52,820 bases of DNA from Tannerellaceae bacterium (GCA_031259845.1 JAIRKZ010000001.1:1-52820); one strand, 5' to 3'. Positions 43,713 through 52,820 are shown, numbered from the stretch's first letter. Notes: a model not told the origin generated them from the sequence alone. Numbers and translations: made by a program.

Positions 43713-44956
43713 GAAATTTTGAACTCTTCATAGCGAAAAGAATCCATTTCAGTAAAGAGGGAGGCCAACAGGTTACGCCTCCGGCCGTTCGCATTGCTAT
43801 GACAGGTATCTCATTGGGATTGGCCGTTATGATTCTTTCAATTGCCATTATTATCGGTTTCAAGAAAGAAGTACGGAATAAAGTAATCGGCTTTGGTTCT
43901 CACATCCAGCTAACTAATTTCGATAGCAATACGTCTTATGAATCTACCCCCGTTGCCATAAGCGATACGTTGATGGGCGAATTATATGCTTATCCGGGCA
44001 TACGCCATGTAGAACCCTATGCTACCAAACCCGGAATATTGAAAACAGAAACGGATTTTCAGGGAATTATCCTTAAAGGAGTTGACGATCAGTTTGATTG
44101 GACGTTCTTTCGCAACAACTTAAAAGAGGGAGAACTGTTTACTATTGATCCGGAGAAAAACACGACGGATGTAATTATTTCGCGATACCTGGCCAATTTA
44201 CTGCAATTAACGGTAGGCGATTCTTTCCTCTCCTACTTCGTACAGGAAGATATAAGGGCGCGCAGGTTTACAATAACCGGAATTTACGAAACCGGCTTTA
44301 CCGATTATGATGAGCTGTTTGTTATCTGCGACATTAAGCAGGTTCGCCGGTTAAACGGATGGGATAACGACCAGGCAAGCGGCCTGGAATTATTGGTAGA
44401 CGATTACGAAAAGCTGGATCAAACGGCTGAAGACCTGTTCTTCTATATGGCGGAAAAAACCGACCGGCTGGGAAATACCTATTTCGTCCGTTCCGTAAAA
44501 GACCTGAATCCAATGATATTTAACTGGCTGGACATATTGGATATGAACGTAGTTATCATTATCATCATCATGCTGGCCGTTGCCGGTTTTACGATGATAT
44601 CCGGATTACTCATTATCATCCTGGAGCGGACAAACATGATTGGCATCCTCAAAGCATTAGGGCATACGAATGCCGGTATTCGCAAGGTATTCTTATACAT
44701 CTCCTTCTTTCTTATCGGAAAAGGGATGCTATGGGGGAATATCGCGGGGATACTCCTATGCGCTATCCAGCATTACACACATCTCATAAAGTTAGACCCG
44801 GCTACTTATTACTTAGACGCCGTTCCGATAGATTTGAGTATCCGGTCGCTTATCCTGCTAAATACAGGAACGTTGGTCGCCTCTATGTTAATGATGCTGG
44901 GGGCTTCTAACCTGATAAGTAAAATAGAACCGGCGCGGAGTATACGTTTTGAATAA
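43709..44956 (+). CDS. LolC/LolE-like ABC transporter permease (FtsX/MacB fold)
   Basis: Inner-membrane permease of 415 residues, likely for lipoprotein release to the outer membrane. TM1 is about residues 25-50 (VRIAMTGISLGLAVMILSIAIIIGF), followed by a large periplasmic domain to about 270, then TM2-TM4 (about 275-300, 325-355, 375-400) of the FtsX type with LLIIILERTNMIGILKALGH. No ATPase is adjacent; the FtsE-like gene at 48710-49387 is too far to claim as partner. Its stop codon lies in a perfect 22-bp palindrome shared with the convergent gene. Confidence 0.88.
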   Translation: MRNFELFIAKRIHFSKEGGQQVTPPAVRIAMTGISLGLAVMILSIAIIIGFKKEVRNKVIGFGSHIQLTNFDSNTSYESTPVAISDTLMGELYAYPGIRHVEPYATKPGILKTETDFQGIILKGVDDQFDWTFFRNNLKEGELFTIDPEKNTTDVIISRYLANLLQLTVGDSFLSYFVQEDIRARRFTITGIYETGFTDYDELFVICDIKQVRRLNGWDNDQASGLELLVDDYEKLDQTAEDLFFYMAEKTDRLGNTYFVRSVKDLNPMIFNWLDILDMNVVIIIIIMLAVAGFTMISGLLIIILERTNMIGILKALGHTNAGIRKVFLYISFFLIGKGMLWGNIAGILLCAIQHYTHLIKLDPATYYLDAVPIDLSIRSLILLNTGTLVASMLMMLGASNLISKIEPARSIRFE

Positions 44957-44973
44957 GTAAGGCCTTACTTATT
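44952..44973. terminator. Perfect 22-bp palindrome spanning both convergent stop codons
   Basis: AATAAGTAAGG followed by its exact reverse complement CCTTACTTATT. It contains the TAA of the permease gene (44954-44956) and the TAA of the glycosyltransferase gene on the other strand (44969-44971). It could form a short hairpin in either transcript; no T-run follows. Confidence 0.5.
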
Positions 44974-46156
44974 TGTTACTGATTGTAAAAGTATAATCTT
45001 TTTTACCTCTGAATAGCCTGTATATATAAATGTACAGGTCGAATAAGGGCTGGATTATTTCTAACAGAGGCAAGAGGGGGATGCTCATTTTTTGTTGTAA
45101 CATCGTAGCCGACCTCTTTAACACAACAGCCTTTATTGTAAATAATAACATATAACATACCAGCGCTATCCCGCTCACAACAAGATTTCCCTCTAATCCC
45201 AAAACAATTGAAGTAATAACGGCAAGTAAAAACAAAAGAAACGCAGCCTTTTCCGTTCGATAGAAATACAACTGCCAGCCTTTATAATGGCGCTGCGTTG
45301 CGGCACGGGATATCTTCATGTTTTTCCAGATAGCAAACCGTTCAACCGGCGCCATTTTCGTAATACTTTTTTTAGAATATTCCACCTGCGTATTCAGGCT
45401 GTTGGCTGTTTCGTTAACAAATAAATCATCATCCCCTGCATGAAGGCTCAAGGATTTGCTGAATCCTTTATGCTCAAAGAACAACTGCTTCCGGTACGAC
45501 AGGTTTTTACCATTTCCTCCAAACGGATTGTTTTTCAGGGCGGATGATATATATTCCAGCCCATTTATCAAATTATCATAGGAGATCAGCTTATGGAGAA
45601 ACCCTTCCCCTTCCGTATATGCACAAAAACCTAAAACGAGGCTTGTGCCGTTTGTATAATTTTGTACCATCGCCCGAATCCAGTCTTTACTGATGGGATG
45701 GCAATCGGCTTCCGTAAATAAAAGGACGTCATTCTTCGCCGCTTTTATTCCGAGGGTAAGAGACAGTTTCCTGCGGCTAAGATATTTTGATTCCTGTGGG
45801 ATAAACGTATGATACAAATGCGGACAATCATGCTCAAAGAGCTTGAGCACATCATCGCTTTCGTCGGTAGAACCATCGTTTATAACGATTACTTCATACG
45901 AAGGATAATCCTGCGACAAAAGCGACGGCAGATATTTCCTGAGATTGTACGATTCGTTCCTGGTATAAACGATAACAGATACCGGCGGAGTAGTTTCCGC
46001 CCCGCGATTCCTGTCCGCCGCCCGCATCTTCGCCTTCATCTTCTTATAAGGACGGTTATAAGTTATTACATAGCACAACAACTGTACTGTCAATAGTGCA
46101 ATAACTACGCCTGTTGCTATCCATTCAGGAAAATTAAACACAAAGAACCCTTCCAT
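44969..46156 (-). CDS. Membrane-anchored family 2 glycosyltransferase
   Basis: GT-A fold transferase of 395 residues. An N-terminal helix lies at about 12-34. The nucleotide-sugar domain covers about 55-280: PPVSVIVYTRNESYNLRKYLPSLL, YEVIVINDGSTDESDDVL, the metal-site TEADCHPI, and an acceptor region with HAGDDDLFVNE and RAATQRHYKG (QxxRW-like position). Two C-terminal helices follow at about 297-345. Product unknown: surface polysaccharide or glycolipid is likely. It lies 9 bp after lysA on the same strand. Confidence 0.88.
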   Translation of the reverse strand: MEGFFVFNFPEWIATGVVIALLTVQLLCYVITYNRPYKKMKAKMRAADRNRGAETTPPVSVIVYTRNESYNLRKYLPSLLSQDYPSYEVIVINDGSTDESDDVLKLFEHDCPHLYHTFIPQESKYLSRRKLSLTLGIKAAKNDVLLFTEADCHPISKDWIRAMVQNYTNGTSLVLGFCAYTEGEGFLHKLISYDNLINGLEYISSALKNNPFGGNGKNLSYRKQLFFEHKGFSKSLSLHAGDDDLFVNETANSLNTQVEYSKKSITKMAPVERFAIWKNMKISRAATQRHYKGWQLYFYRTEKAAFLLFLLAVITSIVLGLEGNLVVSGIALVCYMLLFTIKAVVLKRSATMLQQKMSIPLLPLLEIIQPLFDLYIYIYRLFRGKKDYTFTISNK

Positions 46157-46165
46157 TGCATATAA

Positions 46166-47335
46166 TTATAAAGTATCGGAAAAGTAAGGCTTTGGCAATT
46201 TACGGCAGTTGTATTGAGACGCCATAATCTCGCCGTAAGCGCCGGCAGAACGTAAAGCGATATAATCGCCACGATGCGCTTTGTTTAATTCCACCTCTTT
46301 ACCAAACACATCCGAAGATTCACAAATAGGGCCTACTACATCATAAAGCGCTGTATTTTCACTGCTTGAAATATTTTCAATCCGATGGTAGGCGTCATAC
46401 ATAGCCGGGCGTATCAACTCTGTAAAACCGGCGTCAAGGATAACAAACTTCTTCGTCTCTCCTTCTTTCACATACAGTACCTGCGAGATGAGCGAACCGC
46501 ATTGGGCTACGATTGAACGACCCGGTTCAAAATGTATCTTCTGCCCGGGGCGTACGTTCAATAATTTATGAATAACAGCAAAATAGTTATCAAACGCCGG
46601 AACAGGCAAATGGTTCGGATGATAATAATCAATACCTAAGCCCCCCCCGAAATTTATATTTTCGACGTACAGCCCGCGCGCTTCCAAATCGTCCTGTATT
46701 TCATTCGCCCGGATAGACAGGTTCTGGAAAGAGGACATATCCGTGATTTGCGAACCGATATGGAAATGGATGCCAATCAACCTCACATGCTTCATCTGCA
46801 ACAACTCATCGATTACGGTATTCAGTTGCCCCAGATTGATTCCAAACTTATTCTCTTTCATTCCGGTAGTTATCTTTGCATGGGTATGTGCATCAACCTC
46901 CGGATTAATACGTAAAGCAACCGGCGCCACCTGTCCTTTTATAGCGGCAAGCTCGTCTATTATCCTTAGTTCGGCCAATGATTCTACATTAAAGCAGAAG
47001 ATATGATTGTCTAATCCTGCATTGATTTCCCAATCGGCCTTCCCCACTCCGGCAAATACAATTTGTCCGGAAGGAATACCCGCAGCCAGGGCCGCCTGTA
47101 TTTCGCCTCCACTCACGCAATCGGCTCCCAGTCCATTTTCTGCTATGATGGAAAGTATACGGGGATTCGCATTCGCCTTTACGGCATAGTGTATGTGATA
47201 ATTATATTTACCAGCCTCGCTTTTTACCACATTCAGCGTTTCTTTCAGCAATTCTACATCATAGTAATAGAAAGGCGTTTGAAGTGTTTTAAATTTCTCA
47301 ACGGGAAACGTTCCTTTTAGCATATCCGTACTCAT
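46166..47335 (-). CDS. lysA: Diaminopimelate decarboxylase
   Basis: Last step of lysine synthesis, PLP fold type III, 389 residues. The PLP lysine is Lys53 in HYAVKANANP. Other motifs are SGGEIQAAL, INFGGGLGIDY, FEPGRSIVAQCG and GPICESSDVFG (cysteine from the partner subunit). The start codon directly abuts the lysC stop, so the genes form a lysC-lysA operon. Confidence 0.95.
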   Translation of the reverse strand: MSTDMLKGTFPVEKFKTLQTPFYYYDVELLKETLNVVKSEAGKYNYHIHYAVKANANPRILSIIAENGLGADCVSGGEIQAALAAGIPSGQIVFAGVGKADWEINAGLDNHIFCFNVESLAELRIIDELAAIKGQVAPVALRINPEVDAHTHAKITTGMKENKFGINLGQLNTVIDELLQMKHVRLIGIHFHIGSQITDMSSFQNLSIRANEIQDDLEARGLYVENINFGGGLGIDYYHPNHLPVPAFDNYFAVIHKLLNVRPGQKIHFEPGRSIVAQCGSLISQVLYVKEGETKKFVILDAGFTELIRPAMYDAYHRIENISSSENTALYDVVGPICESSDVFGKEVELNKAHRGDYIALRSAGAYGEIMASQYNCRKLPKPYFSDTL

Positions 47336-48649
47336 TTAATTAAACAAATGCAGGCTTAATGCCTGTAAGGCTCTTTTCTTATCAGACGATTTAACCAATA
47401 AGGAAACATTATAATTGCTTCCCCCGTAAGAAATCATCCGTACGGGAATATCCATTAAGGCATTTATAATACTTGCCTCAAAACCTACATTATCCCATTC
47501 CAAATCGCCAACGACACAGATGATTACCAGGTCTTCATCTACCGTTACCGTTCCATATTTTTTAAGGTCGTCTACTATTTCGTCTAAACGTTTACGGTTG
47601 TCTATCGTACAGGATACGCCTACTTCCGATGTAGTTACCATATCAATGGGCGTTTGATAGTTTTCAAATATTTCGAATACTTTACGAAGAAAACCGGTAG
47701 CCAGCAGCATACGGCCGCTCTTCACCTTTATCGCCGTAATATTGTCTTTTGCCGCTACGGCCTTGATTTTACCTTTTTCCGTTTCATTAGAGATTAAGGT
47801 TCCCGGCATTTCCGGTTGCATCGTATTCAATAAACGAACCGGAATGTTATTTAGCTTGGCCGGAAGGATGCAGGTAGGATGCAGTATTTTCGCTCCGAAA
47901 TAAGCCAGCTCGGCCGCTTCTTCAAAATGAAGCTGGCGTACAGGCGATGTGCTTTCCACATAACGCGGGTCGTTATTGTGCATTCCGTCAATATCCGTCC
48001 ATATCTGAATTTCGCCGGCATGCACAGCCGCCCCTATTAAAGATGCGGTATAATCGCTTCCTCCGCGCTGAAGATTGTCTATCTCTCCATAAGCATTCCT
48101 GCAAATATAGCCTTGGGTAATATATAAATCGGCTTCTTTATTTTCGGCCAGCAACGCGGAAAGTTTTTCTTTAATATAGATAGGGTCTGGTTCTGCATTT
48201 TTGTCTGTACGCATATAGTCTAATGCGGGCAAAAGAACCGATTTCACTCCTGATTCATTCAGGTATAAATTCATCATACCGGTAGAGATTAATTCTCCCT
48301 GCGCCAATACAACACGTTCTTCAAACAGCGTAAAAAGGTCTTTGGTGAAAGTACGTATGTAATCAAAATGACGGGATATCAATTCTTTCGCTCTCTGTTT
48401 ATATTCTGCGGCGCCGTAAAGCTCGTCTGCATGTTTATAATAAGTAATAGCGAGCTTGTTGATTATTTCGTTAGCGCCGTCGGGATTCTTCTTGTACAGA
48501 TAATCAGAAATCTCAACCAGTGAATTAGTAGTGCCCGACATAGCAGACAATACAACGATGTTACGCTTTTCTGCCGTAATTAGCTTCGCAACACTTTTCA
48601 TTCTTTGCGCCGAACCTACAGAAGTGCCGCCAAATTTTAAAACCTTCAT
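47336..48649 (-). CDS. lysC: Aspartate kinase (monofunctional)
   Basis: Phosphorylates aspartate, the first step toward lysine, threonine and methionine. The catalytic domain covers about residues 1-285 (KVLKFGGTSVGSAQRMK, RGGSDYTASLIGAAVH, WTDIDGMHNNDPRYV). Two ACT domains follow (about 300-435: AVAAKDNITAIKVKSGRML, VVGDLEWDNVGFEASIINAL), so feedback control by lysine is likely. 437 residues, complete. A TAACTTTG -7 element is at 48693-48700 (minus). Confidence 0.95.
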   Translation of the reverse strand: MKVLKFGGTSVGSAQRMKSVAKLITAEKRNIVVLSAMSGTTNSLVEISDYLYKKNPDGANEIINKLAITYYKHADELYGAAEYKQRAKELISRHFDYIRTFTKDLFTLFEERVVLAQGELISTGMMNLYLNESGVKSVLLPALDYMRTDKNAEPDPIYIKEKLSALLAENKEADLYITQGYICRNAYGEIDNLQRGGSDYTASLIGAAVHAGEIQIWTDIDGMHNNDPRYVESTSPVRQLHFEEAAELAYFGAKILHPTCILPAKLNNIPVRLLNTMQPEMPGTLISNETEKGKIKAVAAKDNITAIKVKSGRMLLATGFLRKVFEIFENYQTPIDMVTTSEVGVSCTIDNRKRLDEIVDDLKKYGTVTVDEDLVIICVVGDLEWDNVGFEASIINALMDIPVRMISYGGSNYNVSLLVKSSDKKRALQALSLHLFN

Positions 48650-48709
48650 CTTTTACTGTATTAAATTGTTTTTCTTTACTTTAAAAACATTACAAAGTTA
48701 TATAAAAAA

Positions 48710-49387
48710 TCATTCCCTTATATCGCTAAGGCAACCATTCTCGCATTTCACGATGCGGGCCGGGAAATTACGTACGAGCGTATAGTTATGGGTAGTCATG
48801 ATTACGGCCGTCCCTTTTTTACATATATCGTGAAGAAGTTGTACGATCTGTGCGCTTGTTTCGGGGTCGAGGTTTCCGGTAGGCTCGTCGGCCAATATCA
48901 GCCGGGGGGCATTTAATAAGGCGCGGGCAATCACGATGCGTTGCTGTTCGCCTCCCGATAACGCATGAGGCATTTTGTAGCCTTTAGTGGGCATGCCTAC
49001 CTGGTGGAGCACATAGCTGATACGGGCTGATATTTCATCTTTTTTCTTCCAGCCGGTAGCTTTTAATGCAAATTCCAGGTTTTTCTCTACGATACGGTCT
49101 GTCAGCAGTTGGAAGTCCTGGAATACAATACCCAGCTTTCTGCGCAGACAGGGTATTTCTTTCCGTTTAATTTTCAGCAGATCGTATTCCATTAAACGGG
49201 CATGCTCCCCACTCAGCGGCGCCTCGCAATATAAGGATTTCAATAAACTGCTTTTGCCGGAACCTACTTTGCCTATCACATATAAAAACTCGCCGTTATG
49301 AAGCGTAAGCGAAGCATTCCGTAAAATAACATTTTCGTCGCGTTTTATTTCTATATTATCCAGCCGGAGCAACAGATCGTCTTCCAT
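48710..49387 (-). CDS. FtsE-like ABC transporter ATP-binding protein
   Basis: ATPase of 225 residues. Walker A is [14 protein letters not shown], the signature is [16 protein letters not shown], and Walker B is [13 protein letters not shown] with the H-loop in TTHNYTLV. The short size and FtsE/LolD-like sequence suggest a cell-division or envelope role with an FtsX-type permease, none of which is next to it. The gene lies 4 bp after hisIE and may be read through from the his cluster. Confidence 0.88.
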   Translation of the reverse strand: MEDDLLLRLDNIEIKRDENVILRNASLTLHNGEFLYVIGKVGSGKSSLLKSLYCEAPLSGEHARLMEYDLLKIKRKEIPCLRRKLGIVFQDFQLLTDRIVEKNLEFALKATGWKKKDEISARISYVLHQVGMPTKGYKMPHALSGGEQQRIVIARALLNAPRLILADEPTGNLDPETSAQIVQLLHDICKKGTAVIMTTHNYTLVRNFPARIVKCENGCLSDIRE

Positions 49388-49391
49388 ACAT

Positions 49392-49988
49392 TTATTCTTT
49401 ATGCCTTTTCATTAATTCGCGCGACAGGTCTTCTATACGAAGCCCTTTAGCGGTAAGCAGCACTATCAGGTGATAAATCATATCAGACGCTTCATAAATA
49501 AAGCCTTCTTCCGTACCGTTTGTTGCTTCTATCACCGTTTCTACGGCCTCTTCCCCCACTTTTTGGGCCATGCGGTTCACTCCTTTTACAAATAATGAAG
49601 TAGTATACGAGCCTTCGGGCATTTCCTGCCTGCGCTGTTCTATAAAGTTTTGAAGATATTTCAGGAACATCACATCTTCCCTGTTTTGTTCTCCGAAGCA
49701 GGTGTCATTTCCGGTATGGCAAACAGGGCCGGCCGGGTCGGCTTTTATCAGCAGGGTGTCTGTATCGCAGTCTGCCAGTATTTGCTTTACCCGCAGGAAG
49801 TTTCCGCTTGTTTCGCCTTTCGTCCACAAACGGTTTCTGGTGCGGCTGAAAAAGGTTACTTTCCCTGTGCTTTTTGTCTGTTGATAAGCTTCTTCATTCA
49901 TAAAACCCAGCATCAACACTTTATTCGTTTTGTTATCCTGGATAATGGCAGGAATCAGTCCTCCCGCCTTGTCGAAATCTAATTTCAT
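49392..49988 (-). CDS. hisIE: Bifunctional phosphoribosyl-AMP cyclohydrolase / phosphoribosyl-ATP pyrophosphatase
   Basis: Two consecutive early steps of histidine synthesis fused. Residues 1-110 are HisI with ADCDTDTLLIKADPAGPVCHTG and GDTCF (zinc ligands). Residues about 112-198 are HisE with EGSYTTSLF, QKVGEEAVETVIEA and EASDMIYHLIVLL. Last of the hisH-A-F-IE run. Confidence 0.95.
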   Translation of the reverse strand: MKLDFDKAGGLIPAIIQDNKTNKVLMLGFMNEEAYQQTKSTGKVTFFSRTRNRLWTKGETSGNFLRVKQILADCDTDTLLIKADPAGPVCHTGNDTCFGEQNREDVMFLKYLQNFIEQRRQEMPEGSYTTSLFVKGVNRMAQKVGEEAVETVIEATNGTEEGFIYEASDMIYHLIVLLTAKGLRIEDLSRELMKRHKE

Positions 49989-50003
49989 TTATTTAATGTC
50001 TTT

Positions 50004-50759
50004 TTATATTCGTACATTCACGCCTTCTTTTAACAGATATTGTTTCAGCCCTGCTATCCCTATTTCTCCAAAATGAAATACGCTGGCTGCCAGGGCTGCG
50101 TCTGCTTTTCCTATTGTAAACGTATCGCGGAAATGCTCTTTTTCGCCGGCGCCGCCCGAAGCGATAACCGGTATATGCAGCCGGCCGGCCAATGCCGCCA
50201 GGGCTTCATTGGCATAGCCTGCTTTCACGCCGTCGTGCGTCATACTTGTGAACAGGATTTCGCCGGCTCCGAGATTTTCTGCTTCAACGGCCCAGTCATA
50301 CAGTTTTTTACCGGCAGGGATACGCCCTCCGTTTAAATAACATATCCAATCGTTATCTTCATAATTGGCGTCGATGGCCACTACGCATACCTGGCTTCCA
50401 AAGTTTTTGGCTATTTCTTCTACTAATGAGGGATTACGGAGCGCGGCGGAATTGACCGATACTTTGTCGGCCCCGGCATTCAGCAAACGGTCTACGTCTT
50501 TTATCTCGTTAATTCCCCCTCCTACCGTAAAAGGGATGTTTATACAAGCGGCCACTCTGCGCACTAATTCCGTAAAGGTTTTACGCCCTTCATGCGAAGC
50601 TGTAATGTCCAGGTATACCAGTTCGTCGGCGCCTTCGCGGCTATAGTGGGCGCCTAATTCCACCGGGTTGCCGGCATCGCGGAAATTCACAAAATTTATA
50701 CCCTTTACCGTTGTTCCGTCTTTTATATCCAGGCAGGGGATGATTCTTTTTGCCAGCAT
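50004..50759 (-). CDS. hisF: Imidazole glycerol phosphate synthase cyclase subunit
   Basis: TIM-barrel cyclase that takes ammonia from His[21 protein letters not shown] is the classical opening, with the catalytic Asp in CLDIKDG and [20 protein letters not shown] and [11 protein letters not shown] later. I start at 50759, 4 bp after the hisA stop; an in-frame ATG at 50774 would overlap hisA and add five residues the family lacks. Confidence 0.95.
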   Translation of the reverse strand: MLAKRIIPCLDIKDGTTVKGINFVNFRDAGNPVELGAHYSREGADELVYLDITASHEGRKTFTELVRRVAACINIPFTVGGGINEIKDVDRLLNAGADKVSVNSAALRNPSLVEEIAKNFGSQVCVVAIDANYEDNDWICYLNGGRIPAGKKLYDWAVEAENLGAGEILFTSMTHDGVKAGYANEALAALAGRLHIPVIASGGAGEKEHFRDTFTIGKADAALAASVFHFGEIGIAGLKQYLLKEGVNVRI

Positions 50760-50763
50760 ATTG

Positions 50764-51498
50764 TTAATCATCATAGTTGTCTGTAAACCGTATCAGTTCT
50801 TTCAGCCGGATACGCCCTTCATAAATGGCCTTGCCAAAAATAACGCCGGGTATTCCCGCTTGTTCCAGCTTTTCAATATCTGCAACCGAGCTTACTCCGC
50901 CGCTTGCTATCACATACAAACCGGGCAAGGTCTCTTTTATTGTCTTATACAGATTGATGGCAGGGCCTTCCAGCATACCGTCTTTACTAATATCGGTACT
51001 GATTACTTTTGTTATACCTTTATTATAATAGGAGTGTATGAAGGGCACAATCTCCTGGGCGGTGGTCTCTTCCCAGCCGCTTATCGCTATCTGGCCGTTT
51101 CGGGCGTCTGCTCCAAGTATGATTTTTTGATTGCCGTATTTGGTTATCCACGAAGTGAACGTTTCGGGGTCTTTTACGGCGATGCTGCCGCCTGTTACCA
51201 TTTGTGCTCCGCTTTCAAAGGCTGTTTCCAGGTCGCTTTCATGCGTAAGCCCTCCTCCAAAATCAATAATGAGCGACGTATGTACGGCGATTCTTTCCAG
51301 TACACGGTAATTAACGATACGGCCTTTGCGGGCGCCGTCCAAATCTACTACATGCAAGCGGCGTAAACCATAATCTTCAAACATTTTGGCTACCTCCAGC
51401 GGGTCTTCATTATACACTTTCTTTGTATTGTAGTCTCCCTGGGTAAGCCTCACGCACTTTCCGTCGATTAAGTCGATAGCCGGAATCAGGTCAATCAT
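50764..51498 (-). CDS. hisA: ProFAR isomerase
   Basis: TIM-barrel isomerase of 244 residues for the fourth histidine step. [46 protein letters not shown] and [14 protein letters not shown] are typical. It lies 7 bp after hisH. Confidence 0.95.
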   Translation of the reverse strand: MIDLIPAIDLIDGKCVRLTQGDYNTKKVYNEDPLEVAKMFEDYGLRRLHVVDLDGARKGRIVNYRVLERIAVHTSLIIDFGGGLTHESDLETAFESGAQMVTGGSIAVKDPETFTSWITKYGNQKIILGADARNGQIAISGWEETTAQEIVPFIHSYYNKGITKVISTDISKDGMLEGPAINLYKTIKETLPGLYVIASGGVSSVADIEKLEQAGIPGVIFGKAIYEGRIRLKELIRFTDNYDD

Positions 51499-51505
51499 AC
51501 GTTTG

Positions 51506-52102
51506 TTATAATCTTAAAAAGTTTTCCAATATCTTTTCTCCTGCCGCTCCGCTCTTCTCCGGATGGAACTGGGCAGCATAATAATTGCCTTTTTGCAGGG
51601 CGGCGCTAAAGGGTAAAATATACTCTGTAACGGCAGCCGTACAGCTATTTACGGGCACATAATAACTATGTACAAAATAAACGAACTGCCTCTCTTGTTC
51701 TTTGGTAAAAAGCCCTCCTCCTTCTTCCACAATTGATAATGTATTCCAACCGATATGGGGCACTTTGTCTTCATGCTTTTGGGGGATAAAGCGTTTTACT
51801 TCGGCATCAAAGATATCCAGGCATCCGGTATCGCCTTCTTCGGAATACCTGCACATCAGCTGCATCCCCAGGCAGATACCCAATACGGGCTGCCGCAGGT
51901 CTTTAATCAGCAAATCCAATTTTGTATCTTTCAGATAATTCATGGTAGTGCGGGCTTCGCCTACCCCCGGGAAGATTACTTTATCTGCTTTTAACAACGC
52001 TTCGGGCGCTGCCGTAACAACGGGAGAGATTCCCAAACGTTTCAGGGCATAATCAACCGAATAAATATTTCCCGCATTGTATTTTATAATGGCTACAACC
52101 AT
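51506..52102 (-). CDS. hisH: Imidazole glycerol phosphate synthase glutaminase subunit
   Basis: Class I glutamine amidotransferase of 198 residues feeding ammonia to HisF. The nucleophile is Cys77 in LGICLGMQLM, and His180 and Glu182 are in QFHPEKSG. The first gene of the second his cluster. TACTTTTG at 52135-52142 (minus) is a possible -7 element. No His-rich leader peptide is visible before this cluster, unlike hisGDCB. Confidence 0.95.
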   Translation of the reverse strand: MVVAIIKYNAGNIYSVDYALKRLGISPVVTAAPEALLKADKVIFPGVGEARTTMNYLKDTKLDLLIKDLRQPVLGICLGMQLMCRYSEEGDTGCLDIFDAEVKRFIPQKHEDKVPHIGWNTLSIVEEGGGLFTKEQERQFVYFVHSYYVPVNSCTAAVTEYILPFSAALQKGNYYAAQFHPEKSGAAGEKILENFLRL

Positions 52103-52199
52103 CTTTTTTGCTTATAAATATAATGATCAGGTTGCAAAAGTAACAATTATATTCCATGATAATTACCTTTTCGTAACTTTGTTGCAAAATAACTGCCTG

Positions 52200-52406
52200 G
52201 TGAAAAATAAACTTTCAACCTGTCTGTCTCAACCGGCTCCGGTAAATGATAAACCGGGGCTGTCGGTTTTGCTCTGTGTAATTACGGTTGTTTTCATTTA
52301 CTTCCCTGTGATGACACAATTACCGGAGTATTTCCCGATGGGCTTTTTCGTTGATTTGTTTGCCGTCCTTACCATTGGCATCATACCGCTGAGATTTATA
52401 ACGTAG
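52200..52406 (+). CDS. Possible small membrane protein (68 residues)
   Basis: A frame starting at GTG 52200 encodes a basic start (VKNKLSTCLSQP) and two hydrophobic stretches, about residues 21-38 (GLSVLLCVITVVFIYFPV) and 45-63 (MGFFVDLFAVLTIGIIPL). TAACTTTG at 52174-52181 matches a -7 element 19 bp upstream. No homology is recognised. It could be real or chance. Confidence 0.35.
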   Translation: MKNKLSTCLSQPAPVNDKPGLSVLLCVITVVFIYFPVMTQLPEYFPMGFFVDLFAVLTIGIIPLRFIT

Positions 52407-52520
52407 CCGGTAATGCGCAAGGGTACAGGCTGTCAATCCATGATACTGCGAAAGAAATACCTGTTTCCCGTTCTTACCTTAACGCTATAAAGGATATTTT
52501 GCGCTAAACCTCCTCCTGAG

Positions 52521-52555
52521 GGCTTGGGCAGTCTATTGCGGGCTGCGCCCAAGCC
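52521..52555. repeat. GC-rich hairpin carrying the dispersed TGCGCCCAAGC motif
   Basis: GGCTTGGGC (52521-52529) and GCCCAAGCC (52547-52555) form a perfect 9-bp stem around a 17-nt loop. TGCGCCCAAGC (52544-52554) matches the core of the motif at 1783-1806 and 23011-23033. Nothing else is recognised in 52407-52659. Confidence 0.5.
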
Positions 52556-52659
52556 TTCCGCCTTTGCCGGCATAGTTAGAGACACAGGGATACATCCGGC
52601 GACGGGCATTATTCCACCAAAGCTCCAAGGGCCGGCAGCAAAGCCCGATGAGCCGTCCC

Positions 52660-52820
52660 CCCCAGGCTCCTGCTGTCGGCCCCCAGGCTCCTGCTGTCGG
52701 CCCCCAGGCTCCTGCTGTCGGCCCCCAAGTTCCCGATGTCGGCCTCCATGTGGCGGATTTAAAGCTCCATGTGGCGGATTTAAAGCTCCATGTGGCGGAT
52801 TTAAAGCTCCATGTAGCGGA
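52660..52820 (+). repeat. Second 21-bp tandem repeat array, continuing past the window end
   Basis: Four units follow CCCCAGGCTCCTGCTGTCGG (plus C), starting at 52660, 52681, 52702 and 52723, the last one diverged. Three follow CTCCATGTGGCGGATTTAAA (plus G), at 52744, 52765 and 52786, and a partial fourth reaches 52820. The step is exactly 21 nt, as in the array at 23281-23730, and again two unit types occur in blocks. Its length is unknown because it is cut by the window edge. Confidence 0.88.

Noticed and set aside
1-52820. tRNA or rRNA genes
   Set aside because: No cloverleaf or conserved rRNA stretches were recognised while reading; a covariance-model scan would be needed to exclude them.

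Overview
The window looks like chromosomal DNA of a Bacteroidales bacterium (Bacteroidota). The evidence is a SusC/SusD pair with a FecR anti-sigma factor, secreted proteins with type IX secretion (T9SS) C-terminal signals of both type A and type B, lipoproteins with short lipoboxes, a Bacteroidota-type omega subunit next to BamD, a glycine-lipid acyltransferase pair, and repeated TAnnTTTG promoter -7 elements. I cannot assign a genus. No tRNA, rRNA, CRISPR array, prophage or intact transposase was recognised.

Layout. 1-8095: a left-truncated secreted lysyl-endopeptidase-like protease, then a leftward fecR-susC-susD locus with no sigma factor beside fecR. 8206-8769: copy A of a dispersed repeat of about 564 bp. 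8946-14982: the most distinctive region, a tight eight-gene operon: cysteine synthase, DsrE-like protein, TusA-like protein, a family 2B encapsulin shell with a cyclic-nucleotide-binding-like domain, a cysteine desulfurase with an extra N-terminal domain of about 80 residues (probable encapsulated cargo), a ThiS/CysO-like sulfur carrier ending GGGK, a MoeB/ThiF-type E1 enzyme and a JAMM protease. I read it as a compartmentalised sulfur storage and relay system joined to a CysO/Mec-like carrier cycle. 15085-18408: kdsB, a histidine phosphatase and two glycine/ornithine-lipid acyltransferases.

18455-22741 is hisGDCB (leftward), with a well-supported attenuator: promoter, a 16-residue leader peptide with five consecutive His codons, an antiterminator and a terminator. 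23281-23730 is a tandem array of about 21 units of 21 bp. Next come rpiA and a leftward T9SS-B protein/lytic transglycosylase/LOG/nitroreductase operon. After these are a LysM-receptor protein with an OM barrel, a bamD-omega-DUF4293 cluster, an ACT protein with phenylacetate-CoA ligase, a WbsX/GH99-like lipoprotein, serS-DUF47-PiT, and an NlpC/P60 lipoprotein.

39460-40024 holds copy B of the dispersed repeat, inverted relative to copy A. It is followed by an unrecognised 432-residue protein, a YitT-family protein, an aminotransferase with a LolE-like permease, a family 2 glycosyltransferase, lysC-lysA, an FtsE-like ATPase and the second histidine cluster hisH-A-F-IE. Together the two his clusters hold all the usual pathway steps. 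The right edge (52660-52820) runs into another 21-bp tandem array.

All calls come from reading the sequence and its translations; no database search was run.
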